NCBI RefSeq assembly: GCF_949628265.1
Contig: NC_088787.1
Coordinates: forward strand, 29,874,501-29,938,500
DNA: 64,000 nucleotides
Direction: 5' to 3'
Origin: Cloeon dipterum
Lineage: Eukaryota > Arthropoda > Insecta > Ephemeroptera > Baetidae
Shown: one piece after another, positions 1 through 14,700 of the stretch
How positions within the stretch are numbered: position 1 is the first letter of the stretch
Layout of the letters: each line of letters opens with the position of its first letter
The notes under the pieces: generated by a model
What the model was told of the DNA's origin: nothing
Database searches by the model: none
What the model saw: the letters and a program-made list of their open reading frames with translations, nothing else
Program-made: the position numbers and the translations under genes

Positions 1-3000
1 AACCAGCGACTACCTCATTTTCATTTCTGATGAGCGGCCAGAGAGTCCAGTGCAAACTTTGCCTCAATTATGCCGCCGAAAATCTCGTTTCACCAAAAAC
101 ACTAACAGGATTTTCGAGGCTGAATGTAGCAGCAGCAACGAAAAACTTTGCCGTCGGCCTTGGTTGCAATTTCATGAGCTTTTTACCCCAAAAAAGGAAA
201 CTTTTGCTTGCATCTGCTTGTGCTGGCACTGCGGTGTCGTGCCGAGTAAATGGTGATTTGATAGCCCGCGAGCAAAAAGCACTTGAGTGTCAAATTCTGC
301 AACAGCTGCGTCAAAGCACACCCTAAAGTAGAAGTGCATGGTACCATCTTGGACATCTGCATGAAATGAAATGAAATGAGCAATTGAGGAAAGTAAGCAA
401 GCCTCGTGCCCAAAATCACTTTAATGGAATTGATTTAATCCTGCAGCAAGGGGAGTCTGTCAAGAAGGTCCTGGTTTTCATTGGAAGACCCTCTGAAGTG
501 TGGCCATTTTGAAAATAAAATATCAGAATTTAATTTTATTGACAAGAAGGTCGCCCTTTCAACAACAATATTTTTTGTTCAAAATGCGATGACCATTGGA
601 GTCTCGATGTAAATATTTTCGAATTTTGAACTTTTGAGCTGGCTGTTGACTTAATTTATTCATCAAATGACTGTTTGCTTTTCTTTAAATTAAAAACAGA
701 CGTGAACTCATGAATGTCGGTGAAACAGCCAGTACCGCATTAGCGCCATATTTGACCGTAAGGACAATTTAAAGTTTGTCACGATTTGAGCCGAGAGGAA
801 AGGAAGAGGACCCTTGTCGGCTAGCAATAAGTAAGTGGCAAGATAATTGCGGTCAACAAAGTTTAAGCTGCGATAGTACTCTCAGAACTTTTTCCCTTCC
901 GAAAGTAGGCTTTCCGGCGAGCAGCTTGTTGCAACTTGTTGCCTACTTTCGCTCCAGCTCTCCCACTAGTCCCCGGCTGGATGTGTGCGGATGCAGCGAA
1001 AGTGCAGCTGCGCTGCGGGCCGGCGTGGTTCACCCGAGAGCCAGCAGCCAAGGATGCTTGCTATCCCTGGAGGAATCTCGGCGCCAGCCACAATGTGTAT
1101 TTCCAGTTCTTGCTCACTGATTTGCAAATTGTTTCGTGCATTAAAACCACTCCCATGTGTAGGAGACAATTAAAAACGCTCTCATTCCGCTGAGTGGGAT
1201 AGTTTTTTTTTATAATTTATATACACACTTCAAGAGCTTCTTGCGTAATTAAACGGATGAAATCAAGACTGGTCTATGAGTTAGTAGAGAGACTGAATAT
1301 TTTATAAATGTTCTAAAAAATATTGTCTCTCTTCCAGAAACACCTGTGCATAACAAATTTTTGGAAACACCGTTTATAAAAAACAAAATATCCATCCCAG
1401 TTTTTATAGCACCCTGGCAACGATAAATGAAAACTGCTGGCTTCCTTTACAATTCTACAGATCGGAATGTTTTCACAAGAGACTCCTTCCATGGTTATCA
1501 TTTTCTTATGTGTTACGATAAACGTTTTCGTCTAGAAGTTTCTTCCAACTGTAAATGTCAATTTTACGAAGGAGAATGTATTGATATATGTCATTTGCTC
1601 AATTGTAAAAATACTAGTAGTATTTTATTTGAAGCCGCTGAGTATAAAAAGTGTATTCCAACACAATCTACTTTGTAATATGGTAAATTTCATGTTGTTG
1701 TGCTGTAACAATATGAAGTGAGTAGTTTAAATTGTCAGGCAATACACGTAAATTATAGAAACAGCATGCTATTTTTTGCAGTGCATCGTAGGTGTCAAAT
1801 AAATTTTATATTCTCATTTCTCGTTTTTGCTGTAGGAACATGTTATAAACAGAGTACTTCTGTAGCCTCTTCTTCAAAAATGAATAAAACAAAGACAATG
1901 GCAAAGGACACATTGACTGTTTATTTGGACACACAGCCAGAAGAAATGTTTAAATTAATTCGAAACTTACTACTTCAAAATCATGTCTGTTAAATTTCAA
2001 ATAAAACTGGTTTTCTCTTTCTTGAATTCTGAGAGAGAATGATCCATTTTGTCTACATGAAGCCAAATAATTTACATACATTTGTAAAGCAAAAACGACA
2101 TCTAATTTAGTGCTCTGGACTGAAATAAACAAGGTTGAGTCTATTTTCCAAATATACTCTGAATGTTTAGGACAGCCCGACTTGTTGTTGATTTAACGAA
2201 ACTCGATATTATATGTAGACTTATTTGTAAATGCGCGGAGAGGAATGGAGGAGCTTCGATTCCCTGTACCGTTGTATAATACAAATAAAGGAATTAAATT
2301 TGCTTCTCATAGTTTCAAACGAAAATATAAATCACTCACATGATCTAAGTAAATGCATGAGAAAGCAAGATGATGAAATACAAACTTATTCCAATTTTAA
2401 TTTAGAGCGTTAACTCGCACTTTATGCACTCCATGAACCACTAGAGAGATCATCTGTGAAGATGGGAAATGCATATAACTTTTCATTAAATATCCAGCAG
2501 TACGGAATAGTTATAGAAAACTTTGCAAACTCGTAATTTCTGCTTGTTTTACTAGTGTGTGTTTCTTCCATCTCACATCTCAACTATCTCAAGAGCGTTT
2601 CTAATCCTGCACTTGTAAATTTGTAATGGTCACTTCTGCTCTTGATCCATAAGTCGCTGAGGTTCATCCCAACGCGGGCGAGAGATTATAACAGAAGGCT
2701 TTTTCCACAACTCTTGACAATGAAGAATGTGCAAGACGGAGCTCTCTATTTTTACCCTTTTTGCTTCAAGTGCAACGCTCAGCTTGACGCAGCAAAAAAT
2801 GCGATAGGGTGGATAGAATGACAACTATTGCTTCGGGTAGACACGCACATGGGAAGGTCGCCGCAATTACTATAGAAGCAGGGGAAAGCAACGACAATTG
2901 TAGCTTTTAATCATATTGTGGATATATTGTCGAGCAAAAGAAGGATCTCAATCAAGCATACGTGCCCGAGAAGGAAGAAAAATTGTTTTTGTAAAACATG

Positions 3001-6000
3001 AAAGAATATCGAATCCCTGAATTAGACCAATGGTGGAACATTCGGCAACAAGTTCAGAGGACTCACCACAATGGTCTGACCAAAAACCAATATCTTGCAA
3101 TTCGTGAAGTTTGTTACGTGGTAAAAAAACATTTTTGCATAAATATATAAGTTTAATATTCTGCTGGTGTTTTCACAGGGCTGGTAACGCCTTGCTCTGA
3201 TTGCCGACTTCTTTTGTGTGGATTGCATTTGCGGTGATTCCGCGTTGGAGAGCAAGCAGAAAGAGAACGAGCGTGTGTGTTGGTCTTTTGGCCCTACGAC
3301 AAAGGCAGGAAAACTGTCGGTTGGACATGCGGTGGCACAGCAGGCACTTGAAGGCGATCTGGGCGACGGGCAAAGAGACAAAGCGAGCGCCTAATCTCTC
3401 CGTTGGGAGTGGCAATTCCACTGAACGCCCGCTTTCACAGCCAGACGCTTCGTTTTATTAAGTTTGAATAGCCCACGGCCAGCACACACTCAGATCAGCT
3501 CGTCAGCGGCCTAATTGGATTTGCTGCATGATTTGAGCTAGCACTGCCAACACTTAATAATTGGTTTGCATTGTCTGCCAAATTTATACAGTGTGCTTAC
3601 TTTTAAAGGCCTACATAATAACTCATTCTGTTTTGGTGATTCCAGATTCAAAGTGCTATGCTAGATATCAGTAATAAATATATTTTAAAACTGGAGGCAA
3701 TTTAAATTGTTGAGTACGTTCTAAAAACTACTATGGTACTCATTGCATTAGGTGACAGTATAAATATTTTTTTTTCTATTTTGCGAAACAGTTAGCTGAA
3801 CTAATATCCGAAAAGCATTTGTCCGAAATGGGTGATTTGGGATTGATTCGAAGGATTCTGAATATGTCCGAAATGGAATTTACCGTAAGAGTATTTGTAT
3901 TTATTGAGATAAGGGAAATAAGGATGGTGTAAAAATATTTATTTACCAAATAAAAGATTTTTAAGTTTGAAAGAATTAAATAACTTTTTTGCTTTCTTCT
4001 GCAGGCTTGAATGTATTCTTGCAAGTCTTGCTAAGAAATCTTTAAAGAGAAGATTTGATTTATATTTGATCTCTATATATAAAATCACAAATGCGCAAAA
4101 AAGTTGTTATTGATACGGACTTTTTATGATCAGCTGCGCAGTTTTGGTGTCGACACACTGCACTGCTATTATGTATTTTTGTCTTTCAAATTCATTCAAT
4201 AAAAACGACCAAGATGAGCCTGTGCATATATCTGAGTCAACATGCAGAAACAGAAGCTTTTTCTCTGGTGAATCAGACTAGAATTGATAAAAAAAAAGTG
4301 AAGCAAAGTTGGACTGGCCGTATCAGCAGTGGCTGAAGGCCGCAGAGAGAGAAATGGAGCCAGATTATTTGCTATGCACTGGAGCGGATTTGATATCGAA
4401 TTATTTGCTGCAGAAGACACTGCTAGGCGTCGTGCATTCTTCATCCAGCTTTTTGCATGAGCGAGTGGAACGGCGGCGGCGGCGGCCGCTGCAATTTATC
4501 GCCGGTCAATCGTGCCCCTCAGAGCGCACCACTGACCACCGCCGACCGTTTCTTGCTGCTGCCGAGGGCGGCGGAATTCAATTAACCTGGAAAAGAAGCG
4601 AAGACGCCGACGAGCCGACCTTAATTCTCGCGGAATCTACACATGCTGCGCGCCGCCGTTGGCATTCCGCTCGCTTCATTATTTTCGTCGCAACTCACTC
4701 GGGCTATATCATTTTTTTCTCACGAGATTCGAGAGCAAAAACAGCTGCTGCTCTCTTTCTCTTATCAGTTCCCAAAGGATTTTTGCCGGAGGAGCAGTCG
4801 AGAGAAAAGCCAGAAAAGCGTATATTGAAACTATGTGCACACGCCAGAATAAAAATCTACGCTGCTGATGGAAAAATGATGCTCTTGTGGCAAACCATCC
4901 GGCTGATTTTTTAAAAGCAAATTTAGAGTAGGAAAAATTGGGACCTTGAAAATGTCGTTAAAAAGTTAGAATGATGAAAATACACATTTTATGAGAGAAT
5001 AATTGAAGCACAATACCAATATAGGGATTAACACGAACTAAAAAATTTTTTACGGCCATTCGCTGGGAGGATTTTGGTCTAATAAAATGAAGGATAGGAG
5101 GCCAAGTTTACCGACGTTATTAGCTGTTGCTCACAAGCTACAACTTTGATCAGCCCTCCTTTTTTACTTAAAGAGCCTTCGGGATACTGCGGGCTTTTCG
5201 GGTATCAAAGAGCTTTGAATATTACATTGGCTCATTAGTCAGAGGTTGGGCCAACTTTTGCGAAACCGAGGTTAACGACCAACTGAAGCCAACAGACTCG
5301 TGTTTAGGATATCATCAAGAAAAAAGGGCCGCGCATTTAAAAGCCGATTACGGGAACCAGCCAGTTTCCTTGCTTATTATTCATATAAATTGAACGCCCC
5401 ATGAAGCTGGTACCAGCTTAAGAAGGATCAACAAGTCAAGCTAAGGAATCACTAATGATGGCAACACAAGAGAGCAACGTTTAATTTTGGAGATGCTAAC
5501 TAAATTTACCTGAATATCAATAAGGATGTGGTGGTTGCCTCAGGATGGCGCTTTCCTTTCTCCTGTGCGCCTGCATGCATGAGCTGTGGCGTTAAATAAT
5601 CATTCTGCTGTTGAACCTAGATTGCGTCGCAGCACGACCTCAAGATTTACATTAAATCCTGTGCGTTTCGCACCAATTAGAGTGACAACATATATTATAA
5701 GGAGTAAATAAATCCGTAGTTGCTAAGTTATTGCTTAAAAATAGCCAGCATCAAGCATGTATTATTCAGGTAAGAAAGCTCAAGTGCAAATGCAGGAATA
5801 TCCTTGTTGCTTTTAACGTAAACTGCTGCTCGAGGATTAATTCTAGATTCAGTTTGACTAGGCAGAACCGAGATTTTTCGAGTAATTATAAGTATGAGCC
5901 TTCCTTTTTTTTATTACTCTTTTCGCTCTTTTCATAAAGTTTTTTTTGTCAGCTTTCACAGAAAAATTTCAGGCGCTCTAAATATGAACCTTATTATTGA

Positions 6001-8700
6001 AGTGCAAAATTTTCACCATTTGAAATTACAAATAAACAGCTGATTTTAACTGTAGGGAAATTAAATAGAATTATCGCGCCCTAAAATGGTTTGTTCAATT
6101 GCCAGAAATCACTGCACACTGGTGACAATCTTGCACTTCAGGGATCTTTGCTTTGACTAACATATTGGAAAATCATCTTGCTGAAGCCAACAATCAATAT
6201 ATTTTTGTCTTTTCTTCACACTTTTAACATTCGTGTAAAGAAAGTTTAGATTGAAAATTTTACAGCTATGTAAAACCACAAGTCTTTTCGCGCAACACGC
6301 GAAATAAAAGTCATTGAAAATTTCCCTGTTCTCTGGCTTTGTTTTGGTGGCGTGAGAAATACTCTTTCGCGGTGGAACTATGCGCCAAGTGGTGCTGCTC
6401 GGCTCATTGTCAGATGCAGCGTCTCGCGATAAAAAGTGATTGCTTCTCGTGCGAGTTGATCAAACAAAAGGAGCAGGGAAGCGTGATCAGAAAACGCGCC
6501 GAGAACACAATTTCCAGCCTAGTTTCCTTTGTCAGCACGAGTTGCACCGCCGAGAGAGACTGACTTCACTTGTTGTTGCAGTTTTTATTCAATCATCCAT
6601 TCTCCCTTGCAGACACGGAACGGAATTGCGCCTAGCACGAGTTCAGCCGTAACTACTACGTGTACGTCGCCGTTAATTACGCTTCGGGTCTGTCAGCCAG
6701 ATGCAAACACGCTGTGTTGGTTCTCAAATTAATGCGCACTGGACCATGCTCGAATTGCAACAATATGGGCATATAATGACGTATAATGTTGTAAGGAGTT
6801 TGGAATCGCATTAAGTCGAATACTTACATGTATGAACTGTATTACAACAGAAAGCAAGTTTGTGAATGGGATGTTGTGGAACGTGGACTGGCAACTAGAT
6901 TAATCCACTCTACTGCTAACATTCTTAGTTCTTGATGCTGTCGAAATCATGGGTTGCTTCTGCTTTTACTGACGGAGCATTTTAATAATGAAGTGGAAAT
7001 CCCAATCAAAACAAAAGCTTGCTCCTTTTTTGTTAAAAAAGCAGGTAATGAGTCGAACAGTTTGATAATAAAAACTGCCCAAACTCATGTAAGTTGGCTC
7101 GGCTCCTTAACACATACTTTTTTAGTTTATGCGCTAATTTAAATACGCATTAGGCAAATTAACTAAAACAAAAGTTTTAGATTGCGTTTTTTTTGCTACA
7201 TGTCCCTAGCTGCTTTGACTTTGTTGCAAGTTATCACAATATTATGTCACACGTCTCGTATCGTATATATAGTCTGTTTTTGCCATCAATAACAACTTAT
7301 CGTAAACACATTGCTCATCTCCTGAGAGAAAAGTTATACAACTGTAGAGGCTTGCAACATTTTATTCGGGGAAACAAGTGCGAACGAAAAGTTGAGCGCT
7401 TTGGGATCACGTGATGGCTGCATGTGGAATGTTTCCACGAGTTGGGAACGCCAGGGGTGGGTTTCCACACCGTATTATGGCAGCTAGCAAATACGAAAGT
7501 TTCAAAGCTCTTCGGCAGGCTGCTGCCACTGCTGAATATCAGACTGCTCAATTAAATAAGTTGGCAACAATAGAACGCACGCCGGATAGCAATTAAGTCG
7601 CGAGAGAAAAGCTGCCGACTGAGCAGAGAGTGCGAAATGCACTCGCGGGAATAAGTTCGCCTCTCGTTTCCTCCTTCCGACGCTTCTCTATACTTTGTTT
7701 GCACATTTTGGCAGGCTTTTCTGCATTAACTGCGTATCTGGCCCAAAACACAAGCGCATATTCGCTAACTTCTGCCGTCGCACGCGGTTGATCTTCCTGC
7801 ATATTTCAATGTGGACTCCTCTTCTTTTATTCATCCCAAGTTGCATCAGGGACGAGCAAGGCCGCGAGCTAAGTAATCCAACGTCTGCTCATGATTCACG
7901 GCGGCGTAACTAGTTGAGCGAACGAGGCTGCAGCACGTATTTCCCACCTGTACCCCGTGCGAGCAGTTTTATTTGTTTAAGTTAAGTATGATTTGTTCAC
8001 ATCAGAGAGCGCTATGCTTTCTGAATTTTTAATAGTCTACATAATGGAGTCGATTGCTGGTTAGCTAGCCTTGGCAAGTTTTGCACTGTTGGAATCGATC
8101 CGGTACGTTTCAACGCCAAAGTTCCTCTTCATATACACGTCGTTGCATTCCAAAGGTTCAAAGCGTAAGGAGCACTTTATTGAATATGTACTGCTCCCAT
8201 AATTGGAAAGTGTTTAAAGAAAAATCTTTGGTCAGCAAACCAATTTGTATGGATATAATCTGACCGGAGCAAATCAAACCGAGTTTCCAAAAAGGTTTGT
8301 AATCTCTAAACAGAGAGCTCCACCGATCTCGGTTTTTTTAAAAATGCTTATAAATTTTTTCATACAAATAGATTATTTGCAATGGTCGAATATGACCTTT
8401 ACGAAATGATTCATTGGCCAACTAACTTTTTGCTCCTGGGCAAATACCATAATTTCTGTAACACACCACAACAACAATTTTTGGCTCTGTTCGTCCATTT
8501 TACGTGTCCCTCGTGTCTCGTTAATGAGATATCAGCATGGTAAGCGGTGGCAAATATTTTGCTGAACACGTGTGACCATTTGCGTCAGCTCGTTGTAAAC
8601 AGAACGAGGGTTGCAATAGGGTCAGGAAACTCATACATGCTGAAGTGGAAGTTGACGGCTTGTATAGCGTAATTTCTCGGCCTTAAGTAAACTCGATAAA
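1..8700. other. Gene-poor AT-rich DNA, no supported gene
   Basis: I see no reading frame here with both a credible start or splice sites and protein-like composition. Most of the stretch is AT-rich. Islands richer in GC occur near 940-1,110, 3,190-3,450, 4,310-4,700, 6,340-6,700 and 7,600-7,920. The island at 4,310-4,700 includes a CGG-rich run near 4,470 and a 200-codon open frame, but its composition is not protein-like and it has no ATG start. The islands could be regulatory elements in a long intron or intergenic region; that is inference. No tRNA or rRNA was recognised. Confidence 0.5.
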
Positions 8701-8724
8701 GAGAGAGAGAGAGAGAGAGAGAAG
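8701..8724. repeat. (GA)n microsatellite
   Basis: About twelve uninterrupted GA units followed by a GC-richer segment. A simple tract of this type may also act as a GAGA-factor-like site in insects, but nothing else here supports that. Confidence 0.9.
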
Positions 8725-11700
8725 GGCACGGGGTGCATGTAAAGAAAACAAGGGTTGGTTCGCCGCAGGGCTATTTGTCCTTCCGCTCTCTATTCGTCCT
8801 CGGGCGAAAACGCTTCAAGATAAATAAATAAATCGGTGGTAAAATGGTCCACGGCGGCCACCGCCGCAGCAGCACTGCAGCCTCAATAGCGGCCAGATAA
8901 GCGGCCGCTCGAGCTGCTTGGCGCAAATTGAATACTTTATCGCGCACCAGACGCCGCGAGCGAGTGAAAGAGCACAGGCACCACATAAAGTGCAGAAAAC
9001 GCGCGTTGAGAGATTAATGGGGTTGGCAATCGTAGGCACTCAATTTGTTTGGACAACGCGCGTCATGCGGTGAATCCACAAACTGTATCAAAGATCGAGA
9101 TTCTCTGCTTCTGCGGAAAATATTTGGGATTTTAAATCCTAAACTTGACATTAAATTTAATAAATTATATTTTATTATATTTACCACCATGACACACAGT
9201 ATATGATGGTAGCAATACATCACAAGCGATTTGCCTTTTGTGGTACAGTATGCAATATATTCTTCATAAAATATTCTAAAAAATTGAGATTGATGTTATC
9301 TTCCTTTTTGTTATTTTACTTACAAAATAACCTTCAGATTTTTTATTGTATTTTTTTTGTATTATATCAGAATCTGATTAAAGAAGAGCTTAAATAATTT
9401 GATCAAGTCAAACTTGTCTGATTGATCTAAGCCGCGATAATTTTAATCTGAAAAATCGTCTAGAATTCCTAACCCAAGAGATTAAAGCGACGATAAACCG
9501 TCGGTTCTCTTTCTCTCCACTCTTTCGCATTATTACGCTTTGGGTTGTAGACTTATGCGGCTTAATTAAATTCGCCGCGCCACAAGACGGCCACCGCCGC
9601 CTTTAATCAGCCGATGAATATTTGGTAGGAGATTACGCCCGTCTCGGCGTGCATGGCTTTCCCAAATTAGTTGCGTCATCAAATTTGTTTCACTGCCAGC
9701 GGCTGCAAAAGTTGTTCGCCGACTCGTGTACAACAAACGAGTTTGTGTGATCAACAACGCGCTGTGTGCAGTATCAACACTATTTGCCGCGAACGAATCC
9801 ATCTCATTTTGACAATGTTTGTTTTCCACGGGCTGCAAGCTAAACCAGCAAAATAAATTCAACTCGGTGTCAAAAATAGCAATTTACGGACCAAAAGTAA
9901 ATATGTAACAACAGCAGACTGCATGAATCTCAGTGTTGCTACCTCGCGCAGTTTCTGGAAGGGGAGGAAACAACCTCTCAAAGTAAAACTAATTATTTAT
10001 GGGTCAGTGAGCAAAACCAACTTGTTGTTGTATCCAGGCTCCAGGCTTTCTATTATGCAACATTTACTCGCTGAAAAAGTGATTTTGCCACTCGTAAATC
10101 TCGTATTTGTGTTCCTCGTTTAATACAATTATTTGTGTAATGTGTTCGACCGAGATTTAATCTAAAAAATTGCACACAAAGTTAATTAATTGTTACTAAT
10201 ATTAAATTTAACCATACAAAACATTGTTGATGAGGCCTGCGGGGCCGAAATAGTCACTTTGTGCAGTACGAGAACGTGTTATATTTTGATGCCTCCACTC
10301 AAAATTTTACTATTATAGCTATCCATCTCGAGTAAATCCACACAAAGCTATAAGCCATTTCTTATATATTTTACTTTCAGAGAATAACTTGCGTCCGTAT
10401 CTCTTTCCTTTTCCTTTTTTAAACCTGATTTTTCGTATACAAATTATGATAGTAGTTTGTCATTTCAGTATTAATGAAATCAAGCAAATTAAAGATAATA
10501 TTGTATAAGGTAATAAAGGCAGGCAAACTACTGCGGCGTCATGTGGTTTGTGTTATTGATCGTAAATCCGGAAACTTGCAGAGCAAGGAAAATTGCTACA
10601 AGTAATACAAATATTTCACTGAGAGCTTTTATGAGTTATCTCCACAGCTTAGCGCTGCGTTTTCAGAGGAAATTTAATGACAGCAATTTGGTGTTTTCTC
10701 ACATATTCAATCCCACAACCAGATGGCAAACGCACAAGAGGATTATTCCCTTTTTTAAGGCGTGAACACATTTTGTGCGTGTCGAAGCCTGGAGAAATAA
10801 CTAGTATGTATGTATCGAGTCGATGTGAAAAGCAGCTTTCGCGGTGCAAATACAAAACCACCCTTCACGATCGGCACATAATGCGGAATCGCGAATTCTA
10901 CGGATCAGTTCCGCATGGTTGCATCTGCTGAAAAGCATTGGCACGCGCCAGTGCAGAACAGCAAAATTGCTTCAGCATTCAGGATGCATGCACGCATTTG
11001 GGGACGTGAAACACGGAGGATGAACAGCATGAATTATGTCTATTTTGACCGCCGAATGGTTTGATATTATATTGAATTGTACTGGACACAATATTATTTT
11101 AATATTTCATTTCATTAAAATATCAACATTATGCCATTTTGTCAACATACATTGATAGTTTGACAGTGCAGTCTTCTGTGAGTATTATGAGAGATACATT
11201 TTTTGTGAGTTCTCAAGAAAACGAAACTACTAATTAATTTCGTAGACTTCGTGTCAACAGATTTTTTTATTTACCTTATTTACAAATTACGCTTACGTTA
11301 ATGGAGAAGGAAATAATAAATAAATCTGTGCTTTTGGCAAATATCTGGAAATGAAAATGCTGTTTCTATTCCCGGAACGATTGATCACTGGGTTCTATTG
11401 AACAAGCACCATGGACAATGAAAGGAGCATTGTGCTGTCAGCAATGTTGAGACTGGTAAAGATTAGAGCTTAACATTTATGCTACCCTATTGTTGGTCAT
11501 TTGTTATATTTTAGTTAGTATCAAAGGAAAATCCCCATCGAGAAGCCCGTAGCATTGTGCGGATAATCTGCTTTGCTATATTGAACATCAATGACGTCAC
11601 AGTGCTCTCGATCTCTTTGTCTAGCGGCTGTCTGTTTTGAATATTCATACAGTGCTTGAATTTCAAGGTATTTTCATACGTATTTTCAACGTATCGCTTA

Positions 11701-14700
11701 CCCTTGGTTTCTTTGTTTAGTACAAATCCATAACACACAACACAATAAAATAATTTAAATAATTAAAAAAGTATTATATTATTAGCAAAAGATAATTTTC
11801 ATGAGGTTATTGTATCAGTATCGATTATTTTAAATTGAATTAATGATTTTCTGTGTAGCAATACTTCTAAACACTTGAAACGCAAAAAATGTAAAACCCC
11901 AGGCAGGAAAGCGAAAGCGTAAAAATAAAATATTTAGTATGGTCAGGTTTTCGATCTAATTAAAGGACAAAAGCCACGAAACAACTACATTAAAGGGTTG
12001 ATATCGCTGCCGGACCCTTCTTCACACCGCCCCGAGGCACGCAACGCGTCGCCGGTTTTCGCACGTGCGCCAATTTAGCGCGAGGATAATGAGGCGACCG
12101 TTGCGCGCGTATTGAGCGGCGGCCCTTTAGTGTCGTGCGAGCTAGAGCGCGAGCGGGCTGAGCCCAGATGATGCCAAGCCACCCCCGCCGCGAGTGCACC
12201 GCCGTGCTGACTAATTGATTGCCCGTGTGCGCCCAATGAACGCGATATCACAGTTCCCCCGCATCCACCGCGACACGCAAAGTGCATTTGGCCGGAAAAC
12301 CTCAGCCCGCACGCTTAATTTATCGCTAGATATTATATTCGCGACCGCCGACGCCGCCGGGTTCGCGTGATTGAGAGCCTGTCCTGATTATGCACGGGCC
12401 GAGATTCACAGCAAGTCGATTGACTATTGAACAATGAACGGCCGATTAAAAAAATGATTTCACTAGTCTCCTGGAATCTGGTGATTGCTAAGTGTGTGGT
12501 TTTCCCCATCTGTAATTAAACTGTGTCCTAGAGAAGCGAAAGACACAGGCAAAGGATAGTTCTGGAAAACATCTAGCAAATTCAACAGACTTTCCAACAG
12601 GAACACGTCTGTCTTCACCATGAGAAATGTTGATAAACATTTTTTTCTTTTGGTTTTACAGATTTTATGAGTAATCTTTTAAAACGCTGTTTATGATATG
12701 CGGACGATGCAATTTAAACAAGTAGTTTTGGATTCTTTTCCCCAAGCCTGATCGAATAAGTCCAAGCTTTGAGGTTATCGGTCAGAATGTTCCCTTAAAG
12801 TAGCCCCAGGGCTCGTGTGAACTTGTGTAAATATTTCAGAGTTTGTTAATATTTAAGTTTTTCAAATTTAAAGTTTTAAATAATTTTAAAAGTTTTAGAA
12901 AATATTGATACTGTTAAATCTCAGTTTCAACCATCAGAAATGAAAAAAGTTATATAGCCATTGGATTCGTCTCGAGCTCCCCTGGTGTACTGAATTGTAT
13001 TTGGGGTGCTCAGCTGATACCACTGTACTCCCTGCCTTTTCTTTTAAATTTCATCTGTCACAGGCCCAGAAATTTATGTGTATGTTTTCAAGTTGTATAT
13101 CGTGGGGATTGATCTAAGGCATTTTCATTCACAACCAGGATGAGGGCGAAAGTACAATAACCATAAATTTTTAAATAAAACGTTCGCGCTTTCTTTTTCA
13201 CTCAAATCCAAGTTTCAACTTTTTTGTTTCAATTCTGAACAAATCTAACTGCTCATCTGGGTAACATAGGACGTTTAAGAGGTATTTCTAGTCAAGTTAC
13301 GACTTATACGTGACTAGTTAGAATTACAAATCTATGTTCTGCAAATTTAATGGAAATATATGACTAAAAATCTCATCCCTTTATGTGTGGAGAGAGAGAG
13401 AGACCTCATTTTTTATCGGCATAATTTGCATCAACTGAATTTGCAATCAGCCGTAAATTTAGCAGCATCCCGGATAAAAATATACGTGAGATGACTAATA
13501 ACCACGGTTTTTACAAAGAGCACAGTGAATTGGAAAAACTGATCGATGAGTGGCAAGATAACTTTGGCATGGCAAGGCGGATAATCAAATTTAGGCTTTT
13601 CAGAATCCATTAAATTCGTTGCAAGTCCATAAATCTCCGCGAGTACCAGGAAAATTGATTATTCGTGAACAGCACTCCAGAATTTTTAATATAGGCAACC
13701 AGAACAGTAAATGTGCTGCGCGGGCTGCCTACACGTGTATCTCCTTATCGGAGGAGCAGCTTCCGTTGAAATGAAGTTTTAATGACTATGGTTCGTAGAA
13801 TTTAAAGATGAACTCTCAACCTACTTTAATTACAGGTTAATTTCATTTTCATATAATTTCTCAATATTGATTTAGAACTTGTAAAGTCTAATCTAAAATA
13901 TGCGCTAAAATGTTTATTTGATAACTGGACACAAATTACGTTAGACAATTTGACTGTATTTAGGTTTTCTAGAAATTTGCTGTTATGAACCCATTAACAG
14001 CCGAAATTTAATTAAAATACACTGTAAGGTAAAAGCAGTTTTTGTGTAAGCACATTCTTAACAAGTGACTTTCGACAGTAAAATCGCAATGACCGACCCT
14101 TTTATAATGAGTAACTCTTCTTACACTCCATCGAACTCTATTTTGTATTTCTGTTTTCTAAATTTACAGCTATCGCTATTGGACTAATCGGAATCTGGGA
14201 ATCAAATAAAACCCAAATGGAATTAATAACCTAGAATTCAGTTCAACCATCTGTCCCCGCTGAGCATTATTTAGATCATTGTAAACGAATCTCTTTGAAA
14301 AGAGGTTGAAAAATGTGAAGAGTGACTGTTATGACAGCTCTTCTTTTCGCCATTTTATTGGCACAGCTGAGCTGAGTGCCAATTCAGTATTATCTCCCCG
14401 CGCTTCCCTCCACATGCAAAGTGATTTCACGGCGCAGTGGCGCAAATAACATGCAGAATATATATGCAGCTTGCAAATTCAAGACATCAGTCCGCGAGCA
14501 CATGCAATATATCGCAGATGGGGGCTGAAACGAGCTGCAAATTGACTGCTGAAAGATGACAGCGAACGTGAACATATTCTCTTTCCGAAGAAATGCAAAT
14601 TGCAATTTACTGACTTCGTGAAAGCATTGCTATTAACAGCGAGATCAAGACAAAATGCCTCTCAAGAATTGTTACCACCATTTTGAAAAAAGATTTCCGC

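Noticed and set aside
4309..4914. 201-codon plus-strand open frame
   Set aside because: It has no ATG start, mixed low-complexity composition and no splice context. Best explained by a GC-rich island.
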